From Pseudomonas lurida (GTDB taxonomy: Bacteria; Pseudomonadota; Gammaproteobacteria; Pseudomonadales; Pseudomonadaceae): DNA of 64,000 nt. The notes beneath the pieces are model-generated. The model saw nothing but the letters and a program-made list of their open reading frames with translations, did not search any database and was not told where the DNA came from. Shown here in pieces: positions 18,267 through 26,742 of this stretch. The position numbers and the translations under genes were made by a program. Every line of letters begins with the position of its first letter. Position 1 is the first letter of the stretch. Where the stretch lies: assembly GCF_002563895.1 (NCBI RefSeq), contig NZ_PDJB01000001.1, positions 355,501 to 419,500 on the forward strand. Reading direction: 5' to 3'.

Positions 18267-18358
18267 ATGTGGGAGCGGGCTTGCTCGCGAAAGTGGTCGA
18301 TCAGTCACTATTGCGGGCGACTGACACACCAAATTCGCGAGCAAGCCCGCTCCCACAT
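18267..18358. repeat. REPIN (two inverted REPs, GAGCGGGCTTGCTCGCGA type)
   Basis: ATGTGGGAGCGGGCTTGCTC...GA on the left and its exact complement on the right flank a 44-nt middle. It lies between convergent gabP and the hypothetical gene and could also act as a transcription stop in both directions. Confidence 0.92.
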
Positions 18359-18369
18359 CTGGTTTTGTA

Positions 18370-18783
18370 TCAGTCCTGGGTGTTGGCCAGCGCCTGGGAC
18401 GCCGCAACGTAATCTGCCTGGAACTGCGGCGACTCGATCCACGCCAGTGCGGCGGCTTCGTCGTCGGTGTCCGTGGCCCACTGCCGATACTCGATCAATG
18501 CCGCGAGAATGAAGTCGGTGGCTTCCTCTTCACCTTCCTGCTCCAGCACCAGTGCCAGCAATGGATGGGCCAGGAAGGCTGTGCACAGTGCCTGCTGGCT
18601 GGTCTCGCCCGCAGTGCGCATCTCTACGAACAGCTCGGTCAGATCCACTGACTCAAGGTCAATGCGACTGTCGTCGCCGGCGAACGCGTCCGGCTTGGTC
18701 GCAACGGCGCGCTGGGTACGGTTTTGCTTGGCCTTGGCCTTTGCCCGGTGGGCGCGTTTTTGCTGCTTGTTCGGCGAGGCCAT
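18370..18783 (-). CDS. Conserved hypothetical protein, basic N-terminus
   Basis: A 137-residue protein I do not recognise by function. The first 30 residues are very basic (KQQKRAHRAKAKAKQNR), which suggests nucleic acid or ribosome contact or disorder. The rest is acidic and helical (SRIDLESVDLTELFVEM; EQEGEEEATDFILAALIEYRQW). No signal peptide or membrane segment is seen. The start at 18783 is the first ATG after the upstream hydrolase gene ends (4 nt away), so the two are probably co-transcribed; the in-frame extension to 18849 would overlap that gene heavily. Confidence 0.72.
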   Translation of the reverse strand: MASPNKQQKRAHRAKAKAKQNRTQRAVATKPDAFAGDDSRIDLESVDLTELFVEMRTAGETSQQALCTAFLAHPLLALVLEQEGEEEATDFILAALIEYRQWATDTDDEAAALAWIESPQFQADYVAASQALANTQD

Positions 18784-18787
18784 GGGC

Positions 18788-19741
18788 TCAACGTCCTGGG
18801 GGTCTGGATCTGGGTAGGGTATTGAAGCGCAGGTTGGGGGAAATCCCAAGGGTATCCGCAGTTAATTGGCCATTTTGAAGCCATGCCAATGCAATAGGCC
18901 ACAGCCGGTCCTGATACTCGCTGCGAAAAAATGCGAAATGTCCGACTTCTTTTTCGCCTATGTCTTCAGGCGCGATGCGCAGATGAGTGCGCTCGCTGCG
19001 GTCGAAGTAACCCAGTAGCCGCTCGATGGCAGCGACCGTCCCGAACGGATCGTCAGTGATGCTGATGGCCAGTATCTGCGCCTTCACATGGCTGAATGGC
19101 AGCTTGCCCAACCCTCGCCCGCTGGGGCGCGTTTCATAGGTGGGCGTCGGCGTGCTCCAGTCCCGTACCACGCCCGCGGGCGTGTCTTCCAGCCAGCCCA
19201 GGCGTTTGCCGGGAAAGTGCCCGCACAGCGCGGTCACCAGCGGCATCGCGACGTGCCACTTGGCGAACATGCGCCAGCGCACGCTCGCTGCGTAATCGCG
19301 CCAGTAAGCAAACTGTGCGCCCACTGTCACCATCCGCCGGATGACTGCACCGGAAGCCCCGAGTCCTGCGGCGCAACCACCGAAACTATGGCCGACGACA
19401 TCAATTGGCTGTCCTGGAAACTCCCGCTGCGCGCGCTGCAGCATCGCCTCGAAATCCAATGCACCCCAATCCGACCATGAGGCTTTAAAACCGCGCAACG
19501 AGCCACTGCGAGATTCGCCGATGCCACGGTAGTCGTAGGCGATGACATCGAAGCCGTTGGCGAACAGGTAGTCGGCAAAACGCGAGTAGTGACGGCAGCG
19601 CACGGAGGTGGCGGCGTTGATGATGACGACCGGGCGTTCCAGGTCGGTGCGCGGGTGGCGCCAGGTGAAGCCGCCCAGGGTGTAGCCGTCGGCGGCAGGC
19701 TCGTGGAAAGCTTCCAGGTTGGGGCGGGTTGGAAGGTTCAT
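18788..19741 (-). CDS. Alpha/beta hydrolase
   Basis: A 317-residue cytosolic protein with an alpha/beta hydrolase fold. The nucleophile elbow is GHSFGG with Ser119, the preceding region has YDYRGIGESR, and a C-terminal GHFAFFR supplies the likely catalytic His. An acidic residue in the ITDDPFGT segment could complete the triad. It is similar to the family of uncharacterised serine aminopeptidase/lipase-like hydrolases; the substrate is unknown. The start at 19741 has AAGGA some distance upstream. A second in-frame start at 19777 (MPSPKAQG) is possible. Confidence 0.78.
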   Translation of the reverse strand: MNLPTRPNLEAFHEPAADGYTLGGFTWRHPRTDLERPVVIINAATSVRCRHYSRFADYLFANGFDVIAYDYRGIGESRSGSLRGFKASWSDWGALDFEAMLQRAQREFPGQPIDVVGHSFGGCAAGLGASGAVIRRMVTVGAQFAYWRDYAASVRWRMFAKWHVAMPLVTALCGHFPGKRLGWLEDTPAGVVRDWSTPTPTYETRPSGRGLGKLPFSHVKAQILAISITDDPFGTVAAIERLLGYFDRSERTHLRIAPEDIGEKEVGHFAFFRSEYQDRLWPIALAWLQNGQLTADTLGISPNLRFNTLPRSRPPGR

Positions 19742-19916
19742 AGGGCTACTCGGTCCTTGCGCCTTGGGTGAGGGCATGCAGGCTCACGCGCTTTTTTTAT
19801 AAGGGGTCGAACTTAACAAATTTCGCGCATCGTGATCGCGGAGATTGTCAGGGTGCTCGACCTTGCCGCCCTGGATGCTTAGGCTGTCGACCTGTTGATC
19901 CCTCTGAGCCAGCCTT

Positions 19917-20882
19917 ATGACTCGCGACGCCCTCGAACACAACCAGATCCCGGTCTACTTCGCCGCCGTGGCGCTGGCCGCTGTCTTTGGCCTGTTCGCG
20001 CCCTCATTCGCCCACGGCCTCAGCCAAATGGTCACGCCCGCTATCGCGGTGTTGATGTACGCGATGTTCCTGCAAATCCCCTTCCTGGATCTGCGCCAAA
20101 GCGTGGGCAACAAGCGCTTCCTGTCGGCATTGCTGCTGGCCAACTTCATCTTCGTTCCCCTGCTGGTGTGGGCATTGACCCAAAGCCTGGTGGGGCGCCC
20201 TGCGTTGTTGGTGGGGGCGTTGCTGGTGTTGCTGACGCCGTGCATCGACTACGTGGTGGTGTTCACCCACATCGGCAAGGGCGATTCGCGATTGATGCTC
20301 GCGGCCACGCCAGTGCTGTTGTTGCTTCAGTTGGCGCTGTTGCCGATCTATCTGAGCCTGATGCTCGGCGCGCAATCCGACGGGGTGGTTGAGGCTCGGC
20401 CGTTTATCGAGGCGTTCCTCCTGTTGATCGTGGTGCCGATGATTCTGGCGGTGGTCACGACATCGCTGGCGCGGCGTTCATCGATTGCCAGCGTTTGGAA
20501 TCGCGCCTGGGCGTGGTTGCCGGTGCCGGCGATGGCGTGGGTGCTGTTTGTGGTGATCGGCTCGCAAATCACGTCAGTGGTCCGGGACATCAGCCTAATG
20601 CTGCCGGTGGTCCCGGTGTACATCGGTTTCCTCTTGCTGGCGCCGTTGATGGGGGTGCTGGCGTCGCGGCTGCTTGCGTTGCCTGCGGTAACGGCGCGAG
20701 CGGTGACGTTCAGCGCGTCGACGCGCAACTCGCTGGTGGTGCTGCCCTTGGCGCTGGCATTGCCCGAGGATGTGCGCAGCCTGGCGGCGACGGCGGTTAT
20801 CCTGCAAACCCTGGTCGAGCTCGTTGGCGAGTTGGTTTACGTTCGCCTGATCCCGAAGTGGGTTTGGCCCGCAGGTCGGTAA
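19917..20882 (+). CDS. ACR3/bile acid:Na+ symporter superfamily carrier (arsenite efflux-like)
   Basis: A 321-residue hydrophobic protein with about ten membrane segments. The sequence resembles ACR3-type arsenic resistance proteins: a conserved Cys in LLTPCIDYVVVF (about residue 110), where ACR3 proteins carry their essential Cys, and the terminal block STRNSLVVLPLALALP. No arsR or arsC homologue lies nearby, so an arsenite role is not supported by context. Another organic or inorganic anion carrier of the BASS superfamily is possible. Confidence 0.75.
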   Translation: MTRDALEHNQIPVYFAAVALAAVFGLFAPSFAHGLSQMVTPAIAVLMYAMFLQIPFLDLRQSVGNKRFLSALLLANFIFVPLLVWALTQSLVGRPALLVGALLVLLTPCIDYVVVFTHIGKGDSRLMLAATPVLLLLQLALLPIYLSLMLGAQSDGVVEARPFIEAFLLLIVVPMILAVVTTSLARRSSIASVWNRAWAWLPVPAMAWVLFVVIGSQITSVVRDISLMLPVVPVYIGFLLLAPLMGVLASRLLALPAVTARAVTFSASTRNSLVVLPLALALPEDVRSLAATAVILQTLVELVGELVYVRLIPKWVWPAGR

Positions 20883-20969
20883 GCGCGGGAATATTCAGGT
20901 CTGTTCAGGCGCTATTCAGCAGGGCAGTCGGCACCATAAGTCGGCGCCCCTTACCTGACAGGTCAACCG

Positions 20970-22562
20970 ATGGATCACCGCAGCCGTTTTCGCCTGGAAT
21001 CACTGGGCATTTTCCTGTTCGCTCTTTTGCTGTTCACCCTGGGTATCTGGGATCAGCAGCCCCAAGGTTTTGACGGGCGCTGGGCGCTGTTCCTGCAAGA
21101 AATGTATCGCCATGGCGCGAGTCTTTTCCCGACCACCTATGGCCAGCCCTATGCAGATTACCCAGGCACTGCGACCTTCTTCAGCGTTGTGTTCGCCCGA
21201 CTGTTTGGTGCGCCTAATCACTTGGCGAATGTGCTGCCCACCGCCCTGGCGTCCGCTGGGGTCGTGGCCGTGATCTATCGCTTGCTGGTCCCGATGAATC
21301 GCCAGTGGGCACTGCTCACGGTGTTGCTGACTTTGCTTACCACTCAACTGCTCGAAAAATCCCGCTCGGTGTGCCTGGATCAGATGGTGGCGTTGCTCTG
21401 TGTCGGCAGTTTCTACCTGCTGCACAGCGGTGGTCGCTGGAGGCAGCTTGCGGTGTTCCCGTTGTTCATCCTGGGCTTTGCGATACGTGGGCCATTGGGG
21501 TTGATCGAGGTCTGCGGCGTGGTGTGCGTCTACTGGGCGCTGGGCAAGCCTGGGGAGCGCGTGAAGCAGGTGCTGATTCACGGCGTAGTCGGAGTGATGC
21601 TGCTGGCACTCTGTTGGTGGGGGTTGATGCAGTTGGCGCGTATCAGCGCAGGGGACGCCTTTGCCGATGAGGTGTTCAAGATGCAGGTGGGTGGGCGACT
21701 CGATGAAATCGGCGAGCCGTTCTATTTCTACTTCCAGCTCAGCATGTACCGCTACTTTCCGGTGGTGCCGATGGCGCTGGCGACAATGATCGCGCTGCGT
21801 CACCGCTGGCCCGAGCGGTTCGCGGGCGACACGCAGTTAGTGGCGCGGCTCGGTGCCTGTGGCTTGATGATCCTCCTCGGGTTGTCGGTGCCGCATTTCA
21901 AGCGGGCTTACTACATTCTGCCAATGGTGCCGATGTTCGCCGCTGTCGCCGCCTATGGGCTGCTCCAGGCACACAGTTGGCTCGCTGGCGTGCGCCGGTG
22001 CTACGAATGGCTTGTCGCAGCACTACCGGCTTTGTGCGTGGTTGTAGTGTTTGTCTGTCGGCAGGCGTGGCAGAAGCATGGTTACTGGCCGAACGTTTCG
22101 TTGCCGCTGCTGCTTGGGGTCTTGGTGATTCTGCAGGTAGCGGCATGGGTTGCATGGCGTCGGGTTGGCCGATTGGTGTGGCTCAGCCTGATCGCCTTGG
22201 CGGCGCAATGGTTGTTGTTGGTGACCGTGGTGGAGCCTGCCAAAGACTTGCAATTCGATACCCGGCAGTTTGTCAGCCGGGTAGAAACCCTTCGCGCGGC
22301 AGCACCCGGCCCCTTGGTGTTTGTCGACCTTGGGCGTGACACCTGGGCGGTGCGTTACATGATGAACCTGGATCACGACGAGCAGCCGGTGTTTATCGGC
22401 CGTCATGAGCTTGAGCGCTTGGAGAGCGTGCCTCGGCCGGCCTGGGTGATTGTGGCGCGCAAGCAGGCCGCGCTGCTGCACGGAACGGTGCTTGAGCATC
22501 TGGCTCCAGCTTATGAAGGGCGCTTGAATGACAACCCGCTGATGGTGTTTTTGCTCAACTGA
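20970..22562 (+). CDS. Family 39 glycosyltransferase (ArnT/PMT-like) membrane protein
   Basis: A 530-residue protein with an N-terminal hydrophobic helix, then an extracytoplasmic loop with acidic residues near RWALFLQEMYRHG. About eleven further membrane helices and a periplasmic C-terminal domain follow. This is the GT-C layout of polyprenyl-phosphate-dependent sugar transferases such as ArnT. It probably moves a lipid-linked sugar onto an envelope acceptor in the periplasm; donor and acceptor are unknown. It stands alone, 87 nt after the carrier gene, with no arn operon genes nearby. Confidence 0.75.
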   Translation: MDHRSRFRLESLGIFLFALLLFTLGIWDQQPQGFDGRWALFLQEMYRHGASLFPTTYGQPYADYPGTATFFSVVFARLFGAPNHLANVLPTALASAGVVAVIYRLLVPMNRQWALLTVLLTLLTTQLLEKSRSVCLDQMVALLCVGSFYLLHSGGRWRQLAVFPLFILGFAIRGPLGLIEVCGVVCVYWALGKPGERVKQVLIHGVVGVMLLALCWWGLMQLARISAGDAFADEVFKMQVGGRLDEIGEPFYFYFQLSMYRYFPVVPMALATMIALRHRWPERFAGDTQLVARLGACGLMILLGLSVPHFKRAYYILPMVPMFAAVAAYGLLQAHSWLAGVRRCYEWLVAALPALCVVVVFVCRQAWQKHGYWPNVSLPLLLGVLVILQVAAWVAWRRVGRLVWLSLIALAAQWLLLVTVVEPAKDLQFDTRQFVSRVETLRAAAPGPLVFVDLGRDTWAVRYMMNLDHDEQPVFIGRHELERLESVPRPAWVIVARKQAALLHGTVLEHLAPAYEGRLNDNPLMVFLLN

Positions 22563-22624
22563 GCCAGCGTGCGTTCTGAAGCGATCCCGAATCGCTTCAG
22601 GTCGGGCCTATAAATTTCAGGCAA

Positions 22625-22653
22625 CAAAAAACCCGCACTAGGCGGGTTTCTTG
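22625..22653 (-). terminator. Rho-independent terminator (tRNA-Phe side, possibly bidirectional)
   Basis: The stem AAACCCGC (22629-22636) pairs with GCGGGTTT (22642-22649) around a 5-nt loop. On the minus strand a T-run follows, placing it 42 nt after the 3' end of tRNA-Phe. It may also stop the glycosyltransferase transcript from the other side. Confidence 0.85.
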
Positions 22654-22694
22654 ATTGCTTTCACGTGATGTTTACACCACCTGAAAGCTGAAGG

Positions 22695-22770
22695 TGGTGC
22701 CCAGAGACGGAATCGAACCGCCGACACGGGGATTTTCAATCCCCTGCTCTACCGACTGAGCTATCTGGGC
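22695..22770 (-). tRNA. tRNA-Phe (GAA)
   Basis: 76 nt reading GCCCAGA at the 5' end of the minus strand, with a complete cloverleaf. D arm GCTC/GAGC, anticodon stem GGGGA/TCCCC with loop TTGAAAA (anticodon GAA), T arm GGCGG-TTCGATT-CCGTC, acceptor stem closed by TCTGGGC, and an encoded ACCA end. A terminator lies downstream at 22625-22653. Confidence 0.98.
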
Positions 22771-22873
22771 AACGGGGCGCATTAAACGGGTTTTTCAGGG
22801 GGTCGTCAAGCAAGTTTTCAAAAAATATTTAATTATTACCGTCGCTTACGTGCCGACCCCGGTTTTTGATCAA

Positions 22874-23146
22874 TTATTGAGCAGGCGGCACGTAGCCGTC
22901 GGCCTTGGCGTATTCCTCGCCGGAAAAGAACTTGTCCATCTCGCCCGCCAGGTATTTACGATCTTCGGCGTTCATCATGTTCAAGCGTTTTTCGTTGATC
23001 AGCAGCGTCTGGTGTTTCAGCCAGTCGCCCCAGGCCTGGGCAGAAATATGTTCGAAAATGTCCTGGCCCTTGGCGCCCGGGTACGGAGGGCGTTCCAGGC
23101 CTGGCAATTCTTCTTTGTACTTGCGGCACATTACGGTGCGGGTCAT
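22874..23146 (-). CDS. yggX: YggX, Fe(2+)-trafficking/oxidative damage protection protein
   Basis: A 90-residue protein matching the YggX family along its full length: [18 protein letters not shown] at the start with the conserved Cys7, [10 protein letters not shown] in the middle and [13 protein letters not shown] near the end. YggX helps protect or supply iron for Fe-S clusters under oxidative stress. It overlaps mutY by 4 nt, which fits, since MutY carries a 4Fe-4S cluster; this pairing is widespread in gammaproteobacteria. Confidence 0.96.
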   Translation of the reverse strand: MTRTVMCRKYKEELPGLERPPYPGAKGQDIFEHISAQAWGDWLKHQTLLINEKRLNMMNAEDRKYLAGEMDKFFSGEEYAKADGYVPPAQ

Positions 23147-24210
23147 GACGACACTCCTGCATTCAATACGTCGGCCGCGCGCTTCAGCAGTTTTTTCACC
23201 GGGGCTGCAAGGCCCAGGCGCGGCGGGGTGGCGAGGTTATACCAGAGCCAGTCGGCCTCGGCCACGTGATGGGCGGATTCCTCGACCTGGACCAGCCAGG
23301 GTTCGATGGCGAGCTGGAAGTGGCTGAAGGTGTGGATCAATCCCGGTAGTTCCTGTTGCTTGCCCAGTTCCAGCGCGTGCTGGTTGGCCAGGTGCTCGAG
23401 GTCCTGCAGGTCATCCAGCTCCGGCAAGCTCCACAGGCCGCCCCACAGGCCCGTGGAAGGACGGCGGTAAAGCAGGATCGCGCCCTCGGCATTGGCCAGC
23501 AGCGGCATCAGCGTGTGCTTTTGCGGGATGGTCTTGCGCGGCTTGGGGATCGGGTAGCGTGTCTCCAGGCCGAGCATGTGCGCTTCGCAGCCTTTTTCCA
23601 GCGGGCACAGCAGGCAGCTGGGTTTGCTGCGGGTGCAGAGGGTGGCGCCCATGTCCATCATCGCCTGGGTGTAGGCGTTGACGCGGTCATGGGGGGTGAA
23701 GCGTTCTGCGGTGGCCCACAGCTGCTTGGCGACCTTGGGCTCGCCGGGGTAGCCCTCCTGCGCGGTAAAGCGCGCGAGTACGCGCTTGACGTTGCCGTCG
23801 AGGATCGGTGCACGCAAGCCCATGCTCAGGCTGGCAATCGCACCTGCGGTGGAGAGGCCGATGCCAGGCAGCTCGGTGAGCTTCTCGACATCCTTGGGAA
23901 ACTCGCCGCCGTACTCGGCCACGATAATCTTCGCGGTCTTTTGCAGGTTACGCGCCCGAGTGTAGTAACCCAGGCCGGTCCACAGGTGCAGCACTTCGTC
24001 TTCCGGCGCGGCGGCCAAGGCCTCGACCGTTGGCAGCGACGCCATGAAACGGTCGAAGTAATTGAGCACGGTGCTCACCTGGGTCTGTTGCAGCATGATC
24101 TCCGAGACCCACACCCGATACGGCGTGATGCCCTGTTGCCAGGGCAAGTCATGGCGACCGTGGCGGTCGTACCAGTCCAGCACCGCCGTTGAAAACTGCT
24201 CGCTTCTCAT
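23143..24210 (-). CDS. mutY: MutY, adenine DNA glycosylase
   Basis: A 355-residue enzyme removing adenine mispaired with 8-oxoguanine. Catalytic residues match E. coli numbering: E37 in [11 protein letters not shown] and D138 in ILDGNVKRV. The helix-hairpin-helix [12 protein letters not shown] lies at about 114-125. The 4Fe-4S ligands are C192, C199, C202 and C208 (C-x6-C-x2-C-x5-C). The C-terminal third is the NUDIX-like 8-oxoG recognition domain. It overlaps both neighbours by 4 nt (the AsmA gene upstream, yggX downstream), so the three are translationally coupled. Confidence 0.97.
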   Translation of the reverse strand: MRSEQFSTAVLDWYDRHGRHDLPWQQGITPYRVWVSEIMLQQTQVSTVLNYFDRFMASLPTVEALAAAPEDEVLHLWTGLGYYTRARNLQKTAKIIVAEYGGEFPKDVEKLTELPGIGLSTAGAIASLSMGLRAPILDGNVKRVLARFTAQEGYPGEPKVAKQLWATAERFTPHDRVNAYTQAMMDMGATLCTRSKPSCLLCPLEKGCEAHMLGLETRYPIPKPRKTIPQKHTLMPLLANAEGAILLYRRPSTGLWGGLWSLPELDDLQDLEHLANQHALELGKQQELPGLIHTFSHFQLAIEPWLVQVEESAHHVAEADWLWYNLATPPRLGLAAPVKKLLKRAADVLNAGVSS

Positions 24211-26417
24211 CGCTTGAACAAGCCCTTCAATGCGTCTTTCAGTTGCGGATTAACCTTGTCGAGTTTCTCTTCCAGCTTCTCGTTGAGGCGGTTGCCAGCC
24301 GCTTTGATCGCGACCTGGCCGAGCCCATCCTTGTCGAGGCGGCACGCCTTGGCGCCCAGTTCCAATGGGCCACGGCAGCGCAGCGGCACTTCGATGCCCT
24401 GGAAGTTGGAGCCCACCTGGCAGGCCGGGTCTGGCGTTGCGCGCTGGTCGCCTTCGACGATGATGCCCACGCGGTAGTCCATGCCCAGTACGCGCAGGTC
24501 GACGTCGCCGTTGCCATTGACCGTCAGGCCCGGGATGCGCACTTTCAGGTCAGGGTTGGTGGCGACACCGTTACGGAAGGTCAGGTTACCCTTCAGCTCC
24601 TGGAACGGCGTGTCCTTGCCTTGCGGCGTACTGCTCAGTGTTTTGCGGTTGAGCAGGGCAATGCCGGTGCACAGTTGCTGCTCAAGGTTCGCATTGAGCA
24701 GCACGCCGTTGTTGATCACAAAGCTGGCGGTACCGTTGAGGCTGTCGATGAGGGCCTTCTGGCTATTGCCGCGCCCCGTGAGGTTGCTGTCGAGGGTGAT
24801 CTGGCCCTTCACCGGTGGGTTTTGCCCCTGGGCTTGCAGGATGCGCTCGACCGGCACCTGCTTGATCCGGCTCTGCAGTGCCAGCACGGGAATGTCCTGG
24901 CGCACATCAAGGGTGCCGTTGGCTTGGAAGGTGCCGTTGTAGAGACCGCCGCTCAGGGTGTCGAGCTTGAACTGGCCGTCGAGTCCGGACGCCTTGAGTG
25001 CGGCATTCTGGATCGGTAGCTTGCTCAAGGTCAGTTGGCCAAACGCAAGGTCGGCGTCCACATCCAGCGTGCGCAGGCGGGTCAATGGCAGCAGTTTGTC
25101 AGTGCTCCAGGCACCCTTGGTCGGGGCGTCGGGCAACGGCGTGGTGCCGCCGGCGGCCATCGCGCCGGCTTCGCTGTTCTGCACTTCGGCCTGGCGTGCG
25201 GCGGCTGCACCCTTGGCGGATTCGGACTTGGCCGGCAGGTAGTTATCGGCGTTGAAGGTGTCGCCCTTGAGCTGGACGCGCAGGGATTGCTTGGCGAAAT
25301 CCTCCACGGCGACGCGACCGGTGAAGGTGCTGCCGTCGAGTTTCAGGTTCAGGTCTTCCAGCGCCATGCTGCTCGGCGTGCCCTTGAGGCGGCTGACCAG
25401 CTCGACCTTGCTCAGGCTGCCGTCGGCCATCGGCGGCAACGGGTGGCCGACGCTGTCGAGGAACTTGGCCAGGTCAAACTGGGCAATGGAGAGGGCGCCG
25501 CTGAGCTGCGGGGTCTTGTCCAGGTCGTTGACCTTCAGTTCGCCCAGGGCGCGCAACTGGTTGGCCGAGAGCTTCATGTTGGTCCATTCGGCGATATTGG
25601 CCGCCTGGTCCACCAGCAGTTGGCCCTGGGTGGAGAATGTCACGGTCTTGCCCTGCAGCGGCTCGCCCGTGGCTTCGCCAGTGATCTTCATGTCTTCAAG
25701 CTGATAACGCTTGAGCGCACGCTGGATGCGCAGGTTGCCGTTGAGCTCGGTCTTGACGCGCATCACCGGCTGGTTGCTGCCGAAGAAGGCGGTGAGTTTC
25801 ACCGGGATGCTGGCGCCTTCGTGCACGGCACCGGCACTCAGTTGAATGCTTTCGGCGCTGAACTGTTTGCCGGTCTGCTCATCGTTGTATTCAACGCGGG
25901 CGTTGTTGATGGTCAGGCTGTCGATGTCCAGGCGGATGGGTTTTGCCGGCTTTTCCGGTTCGGATTCGGCAGGTTGCTCGACCGAAGCAGGGCTGGTGGC
26001 GCTCGCTTCGGTCACGTTCTTGCCAATGTCTTCCCAGTTGCCATGGCCTTGCTTGTCACGGTTGAGACGCAGGTTCAAGCCTTCGACACGCACGTCGCTC
26101 ATCTGCACTTCACGGCGCAGCAGCGGCAGCACACGTACAGACAGGCCGAGCATCTGCAGGTCGGCGAAAGGCTGGGTCGGGGCGGTCAGGGTCGCCACGC
26201 TGGCTTCGTGCAGTTCAAGGCCGAGCCAGGGGAACAGGCTCCAGCCGATATCGCCGTTGAGCGTCAGCTCGATGTGGGCCTTGTCGCGGGCAATCTGGCG
26301 AATCTCATCTTTATAGTCGTTGGGATCGAAGAGGTGGGTCAGGGCAAAGCCCAGAGCCACAATGATCAGCAACAGCCCGAGAAGTACCAGACCCAGGATT
26401 TTGCCGAACGCTTTCAT
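24207..26417 (-). CDS. AsmA family protein
   Basis: A 736-residue envelope protein. A short cytoplasmic start and one membrane helix (MKAFGKILGLVLLGLLLIIVALGFAL region) precede a long periplasmic beta-rich part. It carries the AsmA N-terminal domain, a linker rich in E, P and S near residue 140, and a C-terminal AsmA_2-type domain around residues 500-690. AsmA-like proteins are thought to form hydrophobic grooves that move phospholipids between membranes. The start at 26417 has AAGGA at a good distance; the in-frame codon at 26444 would add residues before the helix and lacks one. Confidence 0.9.
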   Translation of the reverse strand: MKAFGKILGLVLLGLLLIIVALGFALTHLFDPNDYKDEIRQIARDKAHIELTLNGDIGWSLFPWLGLELHEASVATLTAPTQPFADLQMLGLSVRVLPLLRREVQMSDVRVEGLNLRLNRDKQGHGNWEDIGKNVTEASATSPASVEQPAESEPEKPAKPIRLDIDSLTINNARVEYNDEQTGKQFSAESIQLSAGAVHEGASIPVKLTAFFGSNQPVMRVKTELNGNLRIQRALKRYQLEDMKITGEATGEPLQGKTVTFSTQGQLLVDQAANIAEWTNMKLSANQLRALGELKVNDLDKTPQLSGALSIAQFDLAKFLDSVGHPLPPMADGSLSKVELVSRLKGTPSSMALEDLNLKLDGSTFTGRVAVEDFAKQSLRVQLKGDTFNADNYLPAKSESAKGAAAARQAEVQNSEAGAMAAGGTTPLPDAPTKGAWSTDKLLPLTRLRTLDVDADLAFGQLTLSKLPIQNAALKASGLDGQFKLDTLSGGLYNGTFQANGTLDVRQDIPVLALQSRIKQVPVERILQAQGQNPPVKGQITLDSNLTGRGNSQKALIDSLNGTASFVINNGVLLNANLEQQLCTGIALLNRKTLSSTPQGKDTPFQELKGNLTFRNGVATNPDLKVRIPGLTVNGNGDVDLRVLGMDYRVGIIVEGDQRATPDPACQVGSNFQGIEVPLRCRGPLELGAKACRLDKDGLGQVAIKAAGNRLNEKLEEKLDKVNPQLKDALKGLFKR

Positions 26418-26742
26418 GGGCGAGTCCTTGTATGTCGATTTCAAAATTTAGCCGCAGAGTATAACGCCCGATGGCCTGCGTCAGTGCTCCGATCGTTACA
26501 TTGTATCCAGAGGCGGAAAACGGGTTTTTGACGTCAAACAAAACAGATTTCCTGAAAAAGGTGATATCAGTTTGGTTTTTCTGTCATCCACAGGTGCTAA
26601 TCTGCGCAGGTTCGTCTGCCTTCTGCGACACAACGTCGCGCTTAAATGGAGCTTTACTCAACAACAACGGCCAACGCTTTGCGTGCAAGGCTGAGGGAGA
26701 GAGCGCCTGACGGACACATACTAACAACTGGGGGAAACACCA
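26418..26742. promoter_or_regulatory. Divergent intergenic region AsmA gene / MFS gene
   Basis: 325 nt, AT-richer in the middle (26520-26600). It must hold promoters for both directions. A possible -10 TAATCT lies near 26598 for the MFS side, without a good -35. No terminator or repeat was seen. Confidence 0.4.

Noticed and set aside
18229..18369. Insertion sequence ends
   Set aside because: The inverted repeats are REP arms with a 44-nt middle and no transposase or target duplication.
19917..20882. Arsenic resistance locus
   Set aside because: The carrier is ACR3-like, but no arsR, arsC or arsH gene accompanies it; the function is left open.
26311..26541. A 76-codon minus-strand frame across the AsmA start
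   Set aside because: Overlaps the AsmA N-terminus in another frame and extends into an AT-rich control region; no family features.
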